Assembly (NCBI GenBank): GCA_963775085.1
Contig: CAVZHO010000008.1
Location: 62,001 to 126,000 of the forward strand
Length of the DNA: 64,000 nucleotides
Reading direction: 5' to 3'
DNA from: JAAFIP01 sp963775085
Lineage (GTDB): Bacteria; Pseudomonadota; Gammaproteobacteria; Burkholderiales; Burkholderiaceae_C
In this document: in pieces, positions 1-8,890 of the stretch
Layout: each line of letters starts with the position of its first letter
How positions within the stretch are numbered: the first letter of the stretch is position 1
Notes under the pieces: generated by a model
The model's database searches: none
Seen by the model: the letters and a program-made list of their open reading frames with translations, nothing else
What the model was told of the DNA's origin: nothing
Translations under genes and position numbers: made by a program

Positions 1-231
1 GCGCTTGTGGATACCGGCCGGGATGACATCCAGCTCGACGGCAATCGCGCCCACGCCGCTGACCCGATCCGCCGCACGCTTGGTCGCAATCTTCTCAGCA
101 TAACTGTCCAAATGTCCGGTCAGTGTGACCACCCCCTCTTTGACAGCCACGCCCACGCGCGCCTCGGGCACCAGCGGATCCCACAGCATTTCGTTGAGCA
201 CGTCCCTTTTCAGTTCAGAATCGGATTTCAT
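1..231 (-). CDS. BON-domain protein, partial (C-terminus outside window)
   Basis: An open frame on the minus strand starts at the ATG whose complement is at 229-231, with GGAG seven bases upstream, and runs off the left edge after 77 codons. It reads MKSDSELKRDVLNEMLW and then WDPLVPEARVGVAVKEGVVTLTGHLDSYAEK, the pattern of a BON domain (OsmY family): a short charged helix, then VxVxxGxVTLxG. BON proteins are periplasmic or membrane-associated phospholipid-binding proteins, often stress-induced. There is no signal peptide at this start, so a cytoplasmic multi-BON protein of the kind common in Burkholderiales is likely. It is transcribed divergently from the efflux genes. Confidence 0.75.
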   Translation of the reverse strand, partial: MKSDSELKRDVLNEMLWDPLVPEARVGVAVKEGVVTLTGHLDSYAEKIATKRAADRVSGVGAIAVELDVIPAGIHKR

Positions 232-431
232 GGTTACTCCTCCAATCTACACATCACACACTGCATAGGGGGAGAATAAACGTGGTGAAATACGCGACGT
301 TGAGAAATATCAACGCAGGTGGCCTTCGTCATCAATGGCTCCAAGCATCGGTCTAGTGCGGTCCATGTGCAGTCAAAGAACGCCCGTCCTTGGTGTTTGG
401 GCACCCAGCGTTTCGCACCGCTGAGCGACGC

Positions 432-480
432 TTTACAATCGAGGCGGCTTGCATTAAATTACTAACCAGTCAGTCATTAA
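432..480 (+). promoter_or_regulatory. Putative promoter with TetR-type operator for the efflux operon
   Basis: TTTACA at 432-437 and TAAATT at 455-460 are 17 bp apart and could be -35 and -10 boxes. Immediately downstream, 461-474 reads ACTAACCAGTCAGT, an imperfect palindrome matching its own complement at 10 of 14 positions (ACTnACnnGTnAGT). A palindrome touching the -10 box of an RND operon is the usual place for a TetR-family repressor to bind. No TetR gene lies in the window, so the regulator is unknown. The rest of 232-501 shows nothing further. Confidence 0.45.
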
Positions 481-501
481 AACAAACCCGGAGTGTCGCC
501 T

Positions 502-1758
502 ATGTTGCCAATTTATGTACGAAATCCGGCCATAGTCCTTGCTAGCAGGACACAAGCAGCTACAGTATTTATAGCAATTAGTCTCTTGCTGGGTTTGGTG
601 GCCTGTTCGAAACCTGTTCCGGTAGCCGAGCCCATGCGTGCCGTGAAGGTATTGACGGTCAGCGCCAGCGGCTTGCAGACGTCGCACGAATACGCTGGCG
701 AGGTGCGGGCACGGGTGGAGTCGCGGCTGGGCTTTCGGGTGGCGGGCAAGATCACCAAGCGTCAGGCCGAGGTGGGGCAGCGTGTGCAAGCCGGGCAACT
801 GCTGGCGCAGATTGACCCGCAAGACTACGCGCTGGCCGCCGATGCCGCCCGTGCCCAGGTAGCTGCCGCAGCAACTAACCGCGACTTGGCGGTGGCAGAC
901 TTCAAGCGCTACCAAGTGCTCAAAGAGCAAAACTTCATTGGCAGCGCCGAACTGGAGCGGCGTGAGGCTATCCTCAAAGCTGCGCAGGCGCAGGTAGACC
1001 AGGCGCAGGCGCAGCTCAAGGCGCAGGGCAACCAGGCGACGTATGCCAATTTGGTGGCCGATGTCGCGGGCATCGTCACTGCCGTGGAGGCCGAGCCGGG
1101 CCAGGTGGTGGCTGCGGGCACGCCGGTGGTGCGCATTGCGCAAGATGGCGCGCGCGATGTAGTGTTCAACGTGCCCGAAGACCGCTTGCGTGAGACAGTC
1201 CTTGGCAGTGTGGTGACCATCAAGCAGTGGGCCAGCAACGGCCAGGCGCAGGGGAAGGTGCGTGAGGTGGCCGCCAGTGCCGACCCTGCAACCCGCACCT
1301 TTCCGGTGAAGGTGGCGGTAGATGCCAAGGACGCGCCCGCGCTGGGCTCGACCGTGTATGTCTACCCCGCCTCGCTCACCCAAGGTGTGCAAGTGATCAA
1401 GCTGCCGACCAGTGCGCTGTTCCAGTCGGACAAGGAGAGCCATGTGTGGCTGCTGGACCCTGCCAGCATGACGGTGAAAAGCACGCCAGTGCAAGTAGCT
1501 ACGGCAGACGGCAATGAGGCGGTGATAGCCGCGGGTTTGCAGCCGGGGGCCTTGGTGGTGTCTGCCGGGGTGCATGTGCTGTCACCCGGCCAGAAAGTCA
1601 CGATTTACCAGGCAAATAGCGCCGTAGTCCCTGATAACAGGACGCAAGCAGCTACAAAAATAATAGCAATTAAAACCCAGGCGGATGGCGCTTTCGCGGC
1701 CACACCCGCTCCCGCCGCGGCTCCCGCGGTGACTGCTACATCCGCTTTGCCCAAGTGA
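502..1758 (+). CDS. RND efflux periplasmic adaptor (membrane fusion) lipoprotein
   Basis: This is the adaptor of a tripartite efflux pump, linking the inner-membrane RND transporter (next gene, 7 bp downstream) to an outer-membrane channel. The ATG at 502 is preferred because GGAG at 490-493 is well spaced, although a GTG at 493 is in frame. The protein has 418 residues. A lipoprotein signal ends in LVAC with Cys35. A barrel-sandwich (lipoyl-like) half follows (GFRVAGKI, GQRVQAGQLLAQIDPQDY), then a coiled-coil hairpin of Ala/Gln-rich helices at about residues 90-170, a second lipoyl half (GIVTAVEAEPGQVV) and a beta-barrel domain. C30 repeats are translated at both ends: residues 10-26 supply the n-region and much of the signal helix, and residues 374-391 lie in the C-terminal tail. 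No outer-membrane factor is encoded nearby. Confidence 0.9.
   Translation: MLPIYVRNPAIVLASRTQAATVFIAISLLLGLVACSKPVPVAEPMRAVKVLTVSASGLQTSHEYAGEVRARVESRLGFRVAGKITKRQAEVGQRVQAGQLLAQIDPQDYALAADAARAQVAAAATNRDLAVADFKRYQVLKEQNFIGSAELERREAILKAAQAQVDQAQAQLKAQGNQATYANLVADVAGIVTAVEAEPGQVVAAGTPVVRIAQDGARDVVFNVPEDRLRETVLGSVVTIKQWASNGQAQGKVREVAASADPATRTFPVKVAVDAKDAPALGSTVYVYPASLTQGVQVIKLPTSALFQSDKESHVWLLDPASMTVKSTPVQVATADGNEAVIAAGLQPGALVVSAGVHVLSPGQKVTIYQANSAVVPDNRTQAATKIIAIKTQADGAFAATPAPAAAPAVTATSALPK
531..580 (+). repeat. C30 repeat copy 1, in the adaptor signal peptide
   Basis: Core TAGTCC, nine bases, GGAC, then ACAAGCAGCTA, followed by ATAGCAATTA. It is translated as AIVLASRTQAATVFIAI. The consensus TAA is CAA here, so the frame stays open. 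Confidence 0.85.
1621..1675 (+). repeat. C30 repeat copy 2, in the adaptor C-terminal tail
   Basis: Full core with GTCC, nine bases and GGAC, then GCAAGCAGCTA and ATAGCAATTAAAA. It is translated as AVVPDNRTQAATKIIAIK, the same reading frame as copy 1. TAA is changed to CAA. Confidence 0.9.
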
Positions 1759-1765
1759 GCGCGGC

Positions 1766-4700
1766 ATGACCACAACTAGCTCCCCCCAAGCTGGCACCAG
1801 CGTGCCGTCCAAGCCGTTTAACTTGTCCCAATGGGCGCTGGAGCACCGCCCACTCACCCGCTACCTGATGGCGGTGTTGCTGCTATTGGGCTTTGCGGCC
1901 TACTTTCAGTTGGGCCAGGACGAAGACCCGCCCTTTACCTTTCGCGTCATGGCCATTCGCCTGTTCTATCCCGGCGCCACCGCCCAGCAGGTCAACGAGC
2001 AGGTGGTGGACAAGATCGAGAAGACCCTGCAGGAGGTGCCCTTCAGCGACAAAATCCGCTCGTATGCCAAGCCGGGCGAGGCTTTGATTATTTTTCAGAT
2101 CAAAGACTCGTCTAACGCCAAGGACGTGCCGGGCATTTGGTACAGCGTGCGCAAAAAGGTGGGCGACATCCGCAATACCCTGCCGCCCGGCGTGCAGGGT
2201 CCGTTTTTCAACGACGAGTTTGGCGATGTGTTTGGCGTGATGTACGCCCTGAAAACCGATGGTTTCAGTTACGCCGAGGGCAAGGCCTTTGCCGATGGTG
2301 CACGCCAGCAGTTGCTGCGCGTGAAAGACGTATCCAAGGTGGAGCTATTTGGCCAGCAGGACGAAAAGCTGTATGTGGAAATATCGCAAAAACGCCTGTC
2401 CCAACTCGGCCTGGACTTGAACGCCGTGCTGGCGCAGTTGAACGCACAAAACGCCATCGAGCCCGCTGGTGTGATCGCCACGCCGCTGGACATGGTGCAG
2501 GTGCGTGTGGGCGGCCAGTTTGACAGCGTGGAACAACTCAAGGCCATGCCGATTCGCGGCGCAGGTGCGGCGGGGGCCAACGCTGCGCAAATCCGCCTGG
2601 GCGATATTGCCCAGATCAAGCGCGGCTACGCCGATCCGGCCCAGGTGAAGGTGCGCCATATCGACAGGAACGCGAAAGGCCACACCCAGGCCCAGGAGGC
2701 ACTGGTACTGGGCGTGTCCATGGCCAAGGGAGGCGACATCATTGCGCTGGGCAAGGCGCTGGCCATTGCCACGCAGAAGATCCAGAAAAGCCTGCCCGCA
2801 GGCGCAGAGTTGTCGCAAATCCAGGACCAGCCTGCGGCGGTGAAACGATCGGTAGGCGAGTTTGTCGCTGTGCTGATCGAGGCGGTGCTGATCGTGCTGG
2901 CAGTGAGCTTTTTGGCCCTGGGGCTGCACAGCCGTGGCAAAGCCGTGCCGCTGCACAAACGCTATTACATCGACATGCGGCCTGGCCTGGTGGTGGGCAT
3001 TACCATTCCGCTGGTGCTGGGCATGACCTTTTTGGCCATGTGGTATTTCAATATTGGCCTGCACAAAATATCGCTGGGCTCACTCATCATCGCGCTGGGC
3101 CTGCTGGTGGACGATGCCATCATTGCCGTGGAGATGATGGTGCGCAAAATGGAAGAGGGCTACGACAAAGTACGCTCTGCCACCTTTGCCTATGAGTTGA
3201 CGGCCATGCCCATGTTGACGGGCACACTCATTACCGCCGTGGGTTTTTTGCCCATTGGCATTGCCAAGTCGGTCACCGGGGAGTACACCTTTGCAATTTT
3301 TGCGGTGACGGTGATTGCGCTGTTGATCAGCTGGGTGGTGTCGGTATTTTTTGTGCCCTATTTGGGTGTGCTGCTGCTCAGGCACAAACAGGACCAGAAG
3401 CTGCGTGCCGGTGACGACAACGCGACCCGTAACGAGGAGCACCAGGAGCATTTTGACACGCCCTTCTACAACACCTTTCGCCGCATGGTGAACTGGTGCG
3501 TGAAGTACCGCTACACCACCATTGCCGCGACGCTGCTGACCTTTGCACTGGGTATTGTGGGCATGGGCAGGGTGCAGCAGCAGTTCTTCCCCGATTCGTC
3601 GCGGCCCGAGATTTTGCTGGACTTGTGGTTCCCCGAGGGCACCAGTTTTGCGGCCAATGAAGTGGTGGTCAAAAAGCTCGAACAGCGCCTGATGCAGGAA
3701 CCCGGTTTGGTCAGTGTCAGCACCTGGGTCGGCTCGGGTGTGCCGCGCTTTTACCTGCCCATGGACCAGATCTTTCCGCAAAGCAATGCCAGCCAGATGA
3801 TTGTGCTGCCGCAAGACCTGGCTGCGCGTGAGACCCTGCGCCTGAAACTGCCGCAACTCCTGGCCACGGAGTTCCCCGAGATCCGGGGCCGCGCCAAGCT
3901 GCTGCCCAATGGCCCGCCCGTGCAGTACCCGGTGCAGTTTCGCCTGGTTGGTACTGACCCAGCGCAACTGCGCGCCCTGGCCGACAGCGTGAAGGCTGAG
4001 ATGCGCAAGTCGCCCAACACGCGCGGTGTGAACGACAACTGGAACGAGTCCGTCAAAGTGCTGCGCCTGGAAGTAGACCAAGCCAAAGCCCGCGCCCTGG
4101 GTGTCAGTAGCCAAAGCATTGCCCAGGCCTCGCGCGCCATCCTGACCGGTGCTACGGTGGGCACCTTCCGCGAGGGCGACTTGGCTATCGACATCGTGCT
4201 GCGACAACCGCTGTCGGAGCGCGATACCATCACCAGCCTGGGTAACGCCTACCTGCCCACCGCCACTGGTCGCAGCATACCGCTGACGCAAATAGCCAAG
4301 CCCGTGTTTGAGTGGGAACCCGGTGTGATGTGGCGCGAGAACCGCGACTACGCCATTACCCTGAACGCCGACATCATCGAAGGCCTGCAAGGCGCGACGG
4401 TGAGCAACGAGCTGCTGCCCGCCCTCAAGGCGCTGGAAGCCACCTGGCCAGCAGGCTACCGCATCGAAATAGCCGGCGCGGTAGAAGAGTCCAGTAAAGG
4501 CCAGGCCTCCATTGCGGCGGGCATTCCCATCATGCTGTTCCTCACCTTCACCTTGCTGATGCTGCAACTGCACAGCTTCAGCCGCGCGATGCTGGTTTTT
4601 CTCACTGGGCCACTGGGCATTGCCGGCGTGGCGGGGGCACTCATCTTGCTAGGCCGCCCATTCGGTTTTGTGGCCCTTCTGGGCGTGATTGCCCTGATGG

Positions 4701-4981
4701 GCATGATCCAGCGCAACTCGGTGATTTTGATCGACCAGATCGAGCAAGACATCCGCGCAGGTGTCCCGGCGTGGGACGCGATAGTCGGCTCCGCCGTGCG
4801 CCGCCTGCGCCCGATTGTGCTGACAGCCGCCGCAGCCGTGCTGGCCATGATTCCGCTGTCACGCAGCGTATTTTGGGGGCCGATGGCCGTGGCGATTATG
4901 GGCGGGCTGGTGGTGGCCACCATGCTCACCCTGCTGGCCCTGCCTGCGATGTATGCGGCGTGGTTCAGGGTGAAGCGTTAG
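1766..4981 (+). CDS. RND-family multidrug efflux permease
   Basis: The inner-membrane proton-driven transporter of the efflux pump. Its 1071 residues are the usual length for the AcrB/HAE1 family. The layout is visible: an N-terminal membrane helix (YLMAVLLLLGFAAYF), a large periplasmic loop starting with VMAIRLFYPGATAQQV, a block of helices from about residue 370, the helix with paired acidic residues GLLVDDAIIAVEMM near residue 446 (proton relay), a second half starting near residue 580, and a C-terminal helix block with GMIQRNSVILIDQIEQ near residue 980. The start ATG is 7 bp after the adaptor stop, so the two genes are co-transcribed. The substrate cannot be told from sequence. Confidence 0.93.
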   Translation: MTTTSSPQAGTSVPSKPFNLSQWALEHRPLTRYLMAVLLLLGFAAYFQLGQDEDPPFTFRVMAIRLFYPGATAQQVNEQVVDKIEKTLQEVPFSDKIRSYAKPGEALIIFQIKDSSNAKDVPGIWYSVRKKVGDIRNTLPPGVQGPFFNDEFGDVFGVMYALKTDGFSYAEGKAFADGARQQLLRVKDVSKVELFGQQDEKLYVEISQKRLSQLGLDLNAVLAQLNAQNAIEPAGVIATPLDMVQVRVGGQFDSVEQLKAMPIRGAGAAGANAAQIRLGDIAQIKRGYADPAQVKVRHIDRNAKGHTQAQEALVLGVSMAKGGDIIALGKALAIATQKIQKSLPAGAELSQIQDQPAAVKRSVGEFVAVLIEAVLIVLAVSFLALGLHSRGKAVPLHKRYYIDMRPGLVVGITIPLVLGMTFLAMWYFNIGLHKISLGSLIIALGLLVDDAIIAVEMMVRKMEEGYDKVRSATFAYELTAMPMLTGTLITAVGFLPIGIAKSVTGEYTFAIFAVTVIALLISWVVSVFFVPYLGVLLLRHKQDQKLRAGDDNATRNEEHQEHFDTPFYNTFRRMVNWCVKYRYTTIAATLLTFALGIVGMGRVQQQFFPDSSRPEILLDLWFPEGTSFAANEVVVKKLEQRLMQEPGLVSVSTWVGSGVPRFYLPMDQIFPQSNASQMIVLPQDLAARETLRLKLPQLLATEFPEIRGRAKLLPNGPPVQYPVQFRLVGTDPAQLRALADSVKAEMRKSPNTRGVNDNWNESVKVLRLEVDQAKARALGVSSQSIAQASRAILTGATVGTFREGDLAIDIVLRQPLSERDTITSLGNAYLPTATGRSIPLTQIAKPVFEWEPGVMWRENRDYAITLNADIIEGLQGATVSNELLPALKALEATWPAGYRIEIAGAVEESSKGQASIAAGIPIMLFLTFTLLMLQLHSFSRAMLVFLTGPLGIAGVAGALILLGRPFGFVALLGVIALMGMIQRNSVILIDQIEQDIRAGVPAWDAIVGSAVRRLRPIVLTAAAAVLAMIPLSRSVFWGPMAVAIMGGLVVATMLTLLALPAMYAAWFRVKR

Positions 4982-5000
4982 ACGGTCAGTGTATTCGGGC

Positions 5001-5006
5001 TATAAT
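5001..5006 (+). promoter_or_regulatory. Putative -10 box of the rpsO promoter
   Basis: A perfect TATAAT lies 91 bp upstream of rpsO, just beyond the end of the efflux operon. The -35 region (TTAGAC at 4978-4983, 17 bp away) is weak. The leader at 5010-5097 could carry S15 autoregulation, but I see no clear pseudoknot. Confidence 0.4.
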
Positions 5007-5097
5007 GGAAGGCTTCGCGGGTTTTGCCTACGAACAAAGCACGGCGCGGGTAATTCCACTCGCGTTCGCAAGTTGTTGATTTTAAAGGAATTATTCT

Positions 5098-5361
5098 ATG
5101 TTGACCGCAACCAAAGCGCAGGTCGTGAAGGCCAATGCGCGTAGCGCCACAGACACCGGTAGCCCCGAAGTGCAAGTGGCACTGCTGACCGCCCGTATCA
5201 ACGAGCTGGCCCCCCACTTTAAATTGCATGCCAAGGACCACCATGGTCGCCGTGGCCTGCTGCGTATGGTGAACACACGCAAAAGCCTGCTCACCTACTT
5301 GAGAAACAAAGACGCTGACCGTTACACCGCGCTGATCGCCAAACTCGGCCTGCGCAAGTAA
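5098..5361 (+). CDS. rpsO: 30S ribosomal protein S15
   Basis: S15 binds 16S rRNA in the central domain of the small subunit and bridges to 23S rRNA. The 87-residue protein has the family signatures TGSPEVQVALLTARI, LAPHFKLHAKDHHGRRGLL and the C-terminal RYTALIAKLGLRK. The start has AAAGGAA upstream. It is one or two residues shorter at the N-terminus than the usual 89. As in most proteobacteria it is followed by pnp, with a strong terminator between them. Confidence 0.98.
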   Translation: MLTATKAQVVKANARSATDTGSPEVQVALLTARINELAPHFKLHAKDHHGRRGLLRMVNTRKSLLTYLRNKDADRYTALIAKLGLRK

Positions 5362-5381
5362 GGACAGAAAACCAGACAAGG

Positions 5382-5416
5382 ACGCCTGAGTTAGTTCACT
5401 AGCTCAGGCGTTTTTT
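5382..5416 (+). terminator. Rho-independent terminator after rpsO
   Basis: A stem of ACGCCTGAG-TTAG pairs with CTAG-CTCAGGCGT around a short loop and is followed by six T. It separates rpsO from pnp. Beyond it, GTACAGGGCCTGTAC at 5531-5545 is a perfect 15-bp palindrome of unknown role. Confidence 0.9.
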
Positions 5417-5564
5417 ACTTCGGAGTATGTGAAAAGCAGAACTGACGCTGTGTCATTCCACAAAGGGTGTTGCACTAAAACCCGTTTTGGAATGGCATCG
5501 TGTTCTGACTCCCACCACTTCGACCCATCGGTACAGGGCCTGTACTTGGAATGCAATATCTGCC

Positions 5565-5614
5565 GCTAGCTTGATAAAAAAGGGCGTAAGCAGCTATTGT
5601 AAATATAGCAATGC
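5565..5614 (+). repeat. C30 repeat copy 3, intergenic before pnp
   Basis: A decayed copy. TAG to GCAGCTA still spans exactly 30 bp, but TCC and GGAC are altered. GTAAGCAGCTA and ATAGCAAT are intact, and the TAA is kept. It ends about 30 bp before the pnp start and so lies in its leader. Confidence 0.75.
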
Positions 5615-5644
5615 ACAGGGGTGCATTTGCATTTAGGAGCTAAC

Positions 5645-7762
5645 ATGAGCATATTCAACAAAGTCACCAAGACCTTCCAATGGGGCAAGCACACCGTCAA
5701 AATGGAAACCGGCGAGATCGCGCGCCAATCTGGCGGCGCTGTGCTGCTGGACATGGACGGCACCGTGGTGTTGGCCACCGTGGTCGGTTCCAAAACCGCC
5801 AAAGCCGGGCAAGACTTCTTCCCGCTCACCGTGGATTACCTTGAGAAAACCTACGCCGCTGGCAAGATCCCCGGCAGCTTTTTCAAGCGCGAAGCCAAGC
5901 CCAGCGAATTTGAAACCCTGACCAGCCGCCTGATCGACCGCCCGATCCGCCCACTGTTCCCCGAAGGTTTTTACAACGAAGTGCAGGTAGTGATCCACAC
6001 CGTGTCGCTCAACCCGGATGTGCTGGGTGACATCCCCGCGCTGATTGCGACCAGCGCTGCGCTGGCGATCAGCGGTATCCCGTTTGCAGGCCCCATCGGC
6101 GCTGCCCGCGTGGCCTACATCAATGGCCAGTATGTGCTGAACCCCAGCAACACCGAGCTGGCCGAGAGCCAGATGGACCTGATCGTGGCAGGCACCGAAG
6201 CCGCTGTGTTGATGGTGGAATCCGAAGCCAAGCAGTTGGGCGAAGACCTGATGCTGGGCGGCATTGTGTTTGGCCACGAGCAAAGCAAAGTGGCCATCAA
6301 CGCCATCCACGAACTGGTGCGCGATGCGGGCAAACCGGCCTGGGACTGGAAGGCTCCTGCCAAGGACGAGCCATTGATCGCCAAAGTCGGCGCGCTGGCC
6401 CAGGCCAAGCTGGCCGCTGCCTACCAGATCCGTAACAAGCAAGCCCGCACCCAGGCCTGTCGCGCAGCCTACGCCGACGTGATGGCTGGTTTGAAGGCAC
6501 AGGGCACCGAGTTTGACAGCGTCAAGGTCGAGAGCATGCTGTTTGACATCGAAGCCGGTTTGGTACGCAGCCAGATCCTGGCAGGCGAGCCCCGCATCGA
6601 TGGCCGCGACACGCGCACCGTGCGCCCCATCGAAATCCGCAACAGCGTGCTGCCCCGCACCCACGGCTCGGCGCTGTTCACGCGCGGCGAGACGCAGGCT
6701 CTGGTGGTCACCACCCTGGGCACCGACCGCGATTCGCAGCGCATTGATGCTTTGAGCGGCGAGTACCACGACAGCTTCATTTTCCACTACAACATGCCTC
6801 CGTTCGCCACCGGCGAAACCGGCCGTGTCGGTACGCCCAAGCGCCGCGAAATCGGCCACGGCCGTCTGGCCAAGCGTGCATTGGTTGCCGTGCTGCCCAC
6901 CAAAGAAGAGTTCCCGTACACGCTGCGCGTGGTGTCCGAGATCACCGAGTCCAACGGCTCATCGTCAATGGCTTCGGTCTGCGGCGGTTGCCTGTCGATG
7001 ATGGACGCGGGTGTGCCTCTGAAGGCGCACGTGGCCGGTATCGCCATGGGCCTGATCAAAGACGGCCCACGCTTTGCCGTGCTGACCGACATCCTGGGTG
7101 ACGAAGACCACCTGGGCGATATGGACTTTAAAGTCGCGGGTACCACCAACGGTATCACCGCGCTCCAAATGGACATCAAAATCCAGGGCATCACCAAAGA
7201 GATCATGCAGGTCGCACTGGCCCAGGCCAAAGAAGCCCGTATGCACATCCTGGAGAAGATGCAAGCCGCCATGGCTACGGCCAATACGACGGTGAGCGAC
7301 TTTGCCCCCAAGATGTTTACCATGAAGATCAACCCCGAGAAGATCCGTGACGTGATCGGCAAAGGCGGCGCCGTCATTCGCGCACTGACCGAAGAGACCG
7401 GCACGCAGATCAACATCGACGAAGACGGCACCATCACCATTGCCTCCACCGACAGCGGCAAAGCCGATGAGGCCAAGCGCCGCATCCTGGCCATCACCGC
7501 CGACGTGGAAATCGGCAAAGTGTACGAAGGCGCGATCACCAAGATTTTGGATTTCGGTGCATTGGTTAACCTGCTGCCCGGCAAAGACGGCCTGCTGCAC
7601 ATCAGCCAGATCAGCAACGAGCGCATCAACAAGGTGACCGACGTGCTTGCCGAAGGCCAGATCGTGCGCGTAAAAGTCATGGAGCTGGACGAAAAAGGCC
7701 GCGTCAAGCTGTCGATGCGCGCGCTGCTGGAGCGCCCTGCGCAGGACCAGCAGCAACAGTAA
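5645..7762 (+). CDS. pnp: Polyribonucleotide nucleotidyltransferase (PNPase)
   Basis: A phosphorolytic 3'-5' exoribonuclease of the mRNA degradosome. The ATG at 5645 is chosen over an upstream in-frame GTG at 5621 because AGGAG at 5635-5639 is placed for it; this gives 705 residues, the usual length. Two RNase PH-like domains occupy about residues 10-220 and 310-545 (FFPLTVDYLEKTYAAGKIPGSF near the start; GEYHDSFIFHYNMPPF and GRREIGHG-like KRREIGHG in the second). A KH domain follows (IRDVIGKGGAVIRAL, about 555-615), then an S1 domain (GKVYEGAITKILDFGALV, about 620-690). Confidence 0.97.
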   Translation: MSIFNKVTKTFQWGKHTVKMETGEIARQSGGAVLLDMDGTVVLATVVGSKTAKAGQDFFPLTVDYLEKTYAAGKIPGSFFKREAKPSEFETLTSRLIDRPIRPLFPEGFYNEVQVVIHTVSLNPDVLGDIPALIATSAALAISGIPFAGPIGAARVAYINGQYVLNPSNTELAESQMDLIVAGTEAAVLMVESEAKQLGEDLMLGGIVFGHEQSKVAINAIHELVRDAGKPAWDWKAPAKDEPLIAKVGALAQAKLAAAYQIRNKQARTQACRAAYADVMAGLKAQGTEFDSVKVESMLFDIEAGLVRSQILAGEPRIDGRDTRTVRPIEIRNSVLPRTHGSALFTRGETQALVVTTLGTDRDSQRIDALSGEYHDSFIFHYNMPPFATGETGRVGTPKRREIGHGRLAKRALVAVLPTKEEFPYTLRVVSEITESNGSSSMASVCGGCLSMMDAGVPLKAHVAGIAMGLIKDGPRFAVLTDILGDEDHLGDMDFKVAGTTNGITALQMDIKIQGITKEIMQVALAQAKEARMHILEKMQAAMATANTTVSDFAPKMFTMKINPEKIRDVIGKGGAVIRALTEETGTQINIDEDGTITIASTDSGKADEAKRRILAITADVEIGKVYEGAITKILDFGALVNLLPGKDGLLHISQISNERINKVTDVLAEGQIVRVKVMELDEKGRVKLSMRALLERPAQDQQQQ

Positions 7763-7772
7763 GGGTTGGTTG

Positions 7773-7820
7773 ATACTATTAAAAACATAGCTGCTTACGT
7801 CCGTATGACAAGGACTATCA
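7773..7820 (-). repeat. C30 repeat copy 4, intergenic after pnp
   Basis: Reverse orientation. CTATTAAAAACATAG is followed by CTGCTTACGTCC, nine bases and GGACTA. GTCC and GGAC are exact with a 9-nt loop, and the complementary TAA is kept. It lies 10 bp after the pnp stop. Confidence 0.88.
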
Positions 7821-7843
7821 GCTAGTTTGATAGGAAAAATGCA

Positions 7844-8890
7844 ATGAAAGCCGTAGAAATCACTTCCTTTGGCGCGCCCGACGTGCTGCGTCTGGGCACG
7901 CGCCCAGACCCCGTCGCAGGCGTGGGCGAAGTACTGATCAAGGTCAGCGCCTCGGGCATCAACCGTCCTGACGTGCTGCAACGCACCGGCAACTACCCGG
8001 TGCCACCTGGCGCGTCGGATTTGCCGGGGCTGGAAGTGGCGGGCACCATCGTCGATGGTGATGCCCAGGCCATGCAGGTGGCGGGTTTCAAGCTGGGTGA
8101 CCGCGTGTGTGCCTTGGTGGCAGGCGGCGGCTATGCCCAGCTGTGCCCCGCACCCGTAGGCCAGTGCCTGCCGGTGCCCAAGGGCATGACGGATATCGAA
8201 GCCGCCACGCTGCCCGAGACATTTTTTACCGTCTGGAGCAATGTGTTTGACCGTGCGCGTCTGCAAGCGGGCGAAACATTTTTGGTGCAAGGCGGCACCA
8301 GCGGCATTGGCGTGACGGCGATTCAAATGGCCAAGGCGCTGGGTGCCAAGGTTATCGCCACCGCAGGCAGCGACGAGAAATGCGCCGCCTGTGTGGCGCT
8401 GGGCGCAGACCACGCCATCAACTACAAAACACAAGATTTTGTGGCCGAAGTCAAACGCATCACCAGTGGCGCTACAGATAACGCAGCAGGGCAGGGCGGT
8501 TTGCTGTCCAACGCCCCGGTGTCGGGTGTGAATGTGATATTGGACATGGTGGCTGGCAGCTATGTCGCCCGCGAGGTCGAGTGCCTGGCCGAAGACGGCC
8601 GACTGGTCATCATCGCCGTGCAAGGCGGTGTGAAGGCCGACTTTAACGCAGGCATGGTGCTGCGCCGCCGTTTGCAGATTACGGGTTCCACGCTGCGCCC
8701 GCGATCGATAGAGTTCAAAACGCACATCGCGCAATCGCTGCTCAAAACCGTGTGGCCGCTGATTGAAGCAGGCAAGATCAAAACCGTCATCCACAGCGTG
8801 TTTGCCCCGCAAGATGCCGCCAAGGCGCATGCGCTGATGGAAACCAACCAGCACATCGGCAAGATCGTGCTGGACTGGAGCAAGGCATGA
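7844..8890 (+). CDS. NAD(P)H quinone oxidoreductase, zinc-independent MDR family
   Basis: A medium-chain dehydrogenase/reductase of the quinone reductase (QOR, PIG3) type, which reduces quinones or enones with NADPH. The 348-residue protein has the family pattern: N-terminal MKAVEITSFGAPDVLRL, SGINRPDVLQRTGNYPVPPG, and a nucleotide-binding fold with LVQGGTSGIGVTAIQMAKALGAKVIATAGSD split over residues 145-175. It lacks the zinc ligands of alcohol dehydrogenases. The segment around residues 210-225 (GATDNAAGQGGLLSNAP) looks like an added loop compared with family members. Its TGA overlaps the tpiA ATG by 4 bp, so the two genes are translationally coupled. Confidence 0.9.
   Translation: MKAVEITSFGAPDVLRLGTRPDPVAGVGEVLIKVSASGINRPDVLQRTGNYPVPPGASDLPGLEVAGTIVDGDAQAMQVAGFKLGDRVCALVAGGGYAQLCPAPVGQCLPVPKGMTDIEAATLPETFFTVWSNVFDRARLQAGETFLVQGGTSGIGVTAIQMAKALGAKVIATAGSDEKCAACVALGADHAINYKTQDFVAEVKRITSGATDNAAGQGGLLSNAPVSGVNVILDMVAGSYVAREVECLAEDGRLVIIAVQGGVKADFNAGMVLRRRLQITGSTLRPRSIEFKTHIAQSLLKTVWPLIEAGKIKTVIHSVFAPQDAAKAHALMETNQHIGKIVLDWSKA

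Noticed and set aside
7..279. Plus-strand open frame of 90 codons at the left edge
   Set aside because: It is antisense to the BON-domain gene, which has a good Shine-Dalgarno site and clear family motifs.
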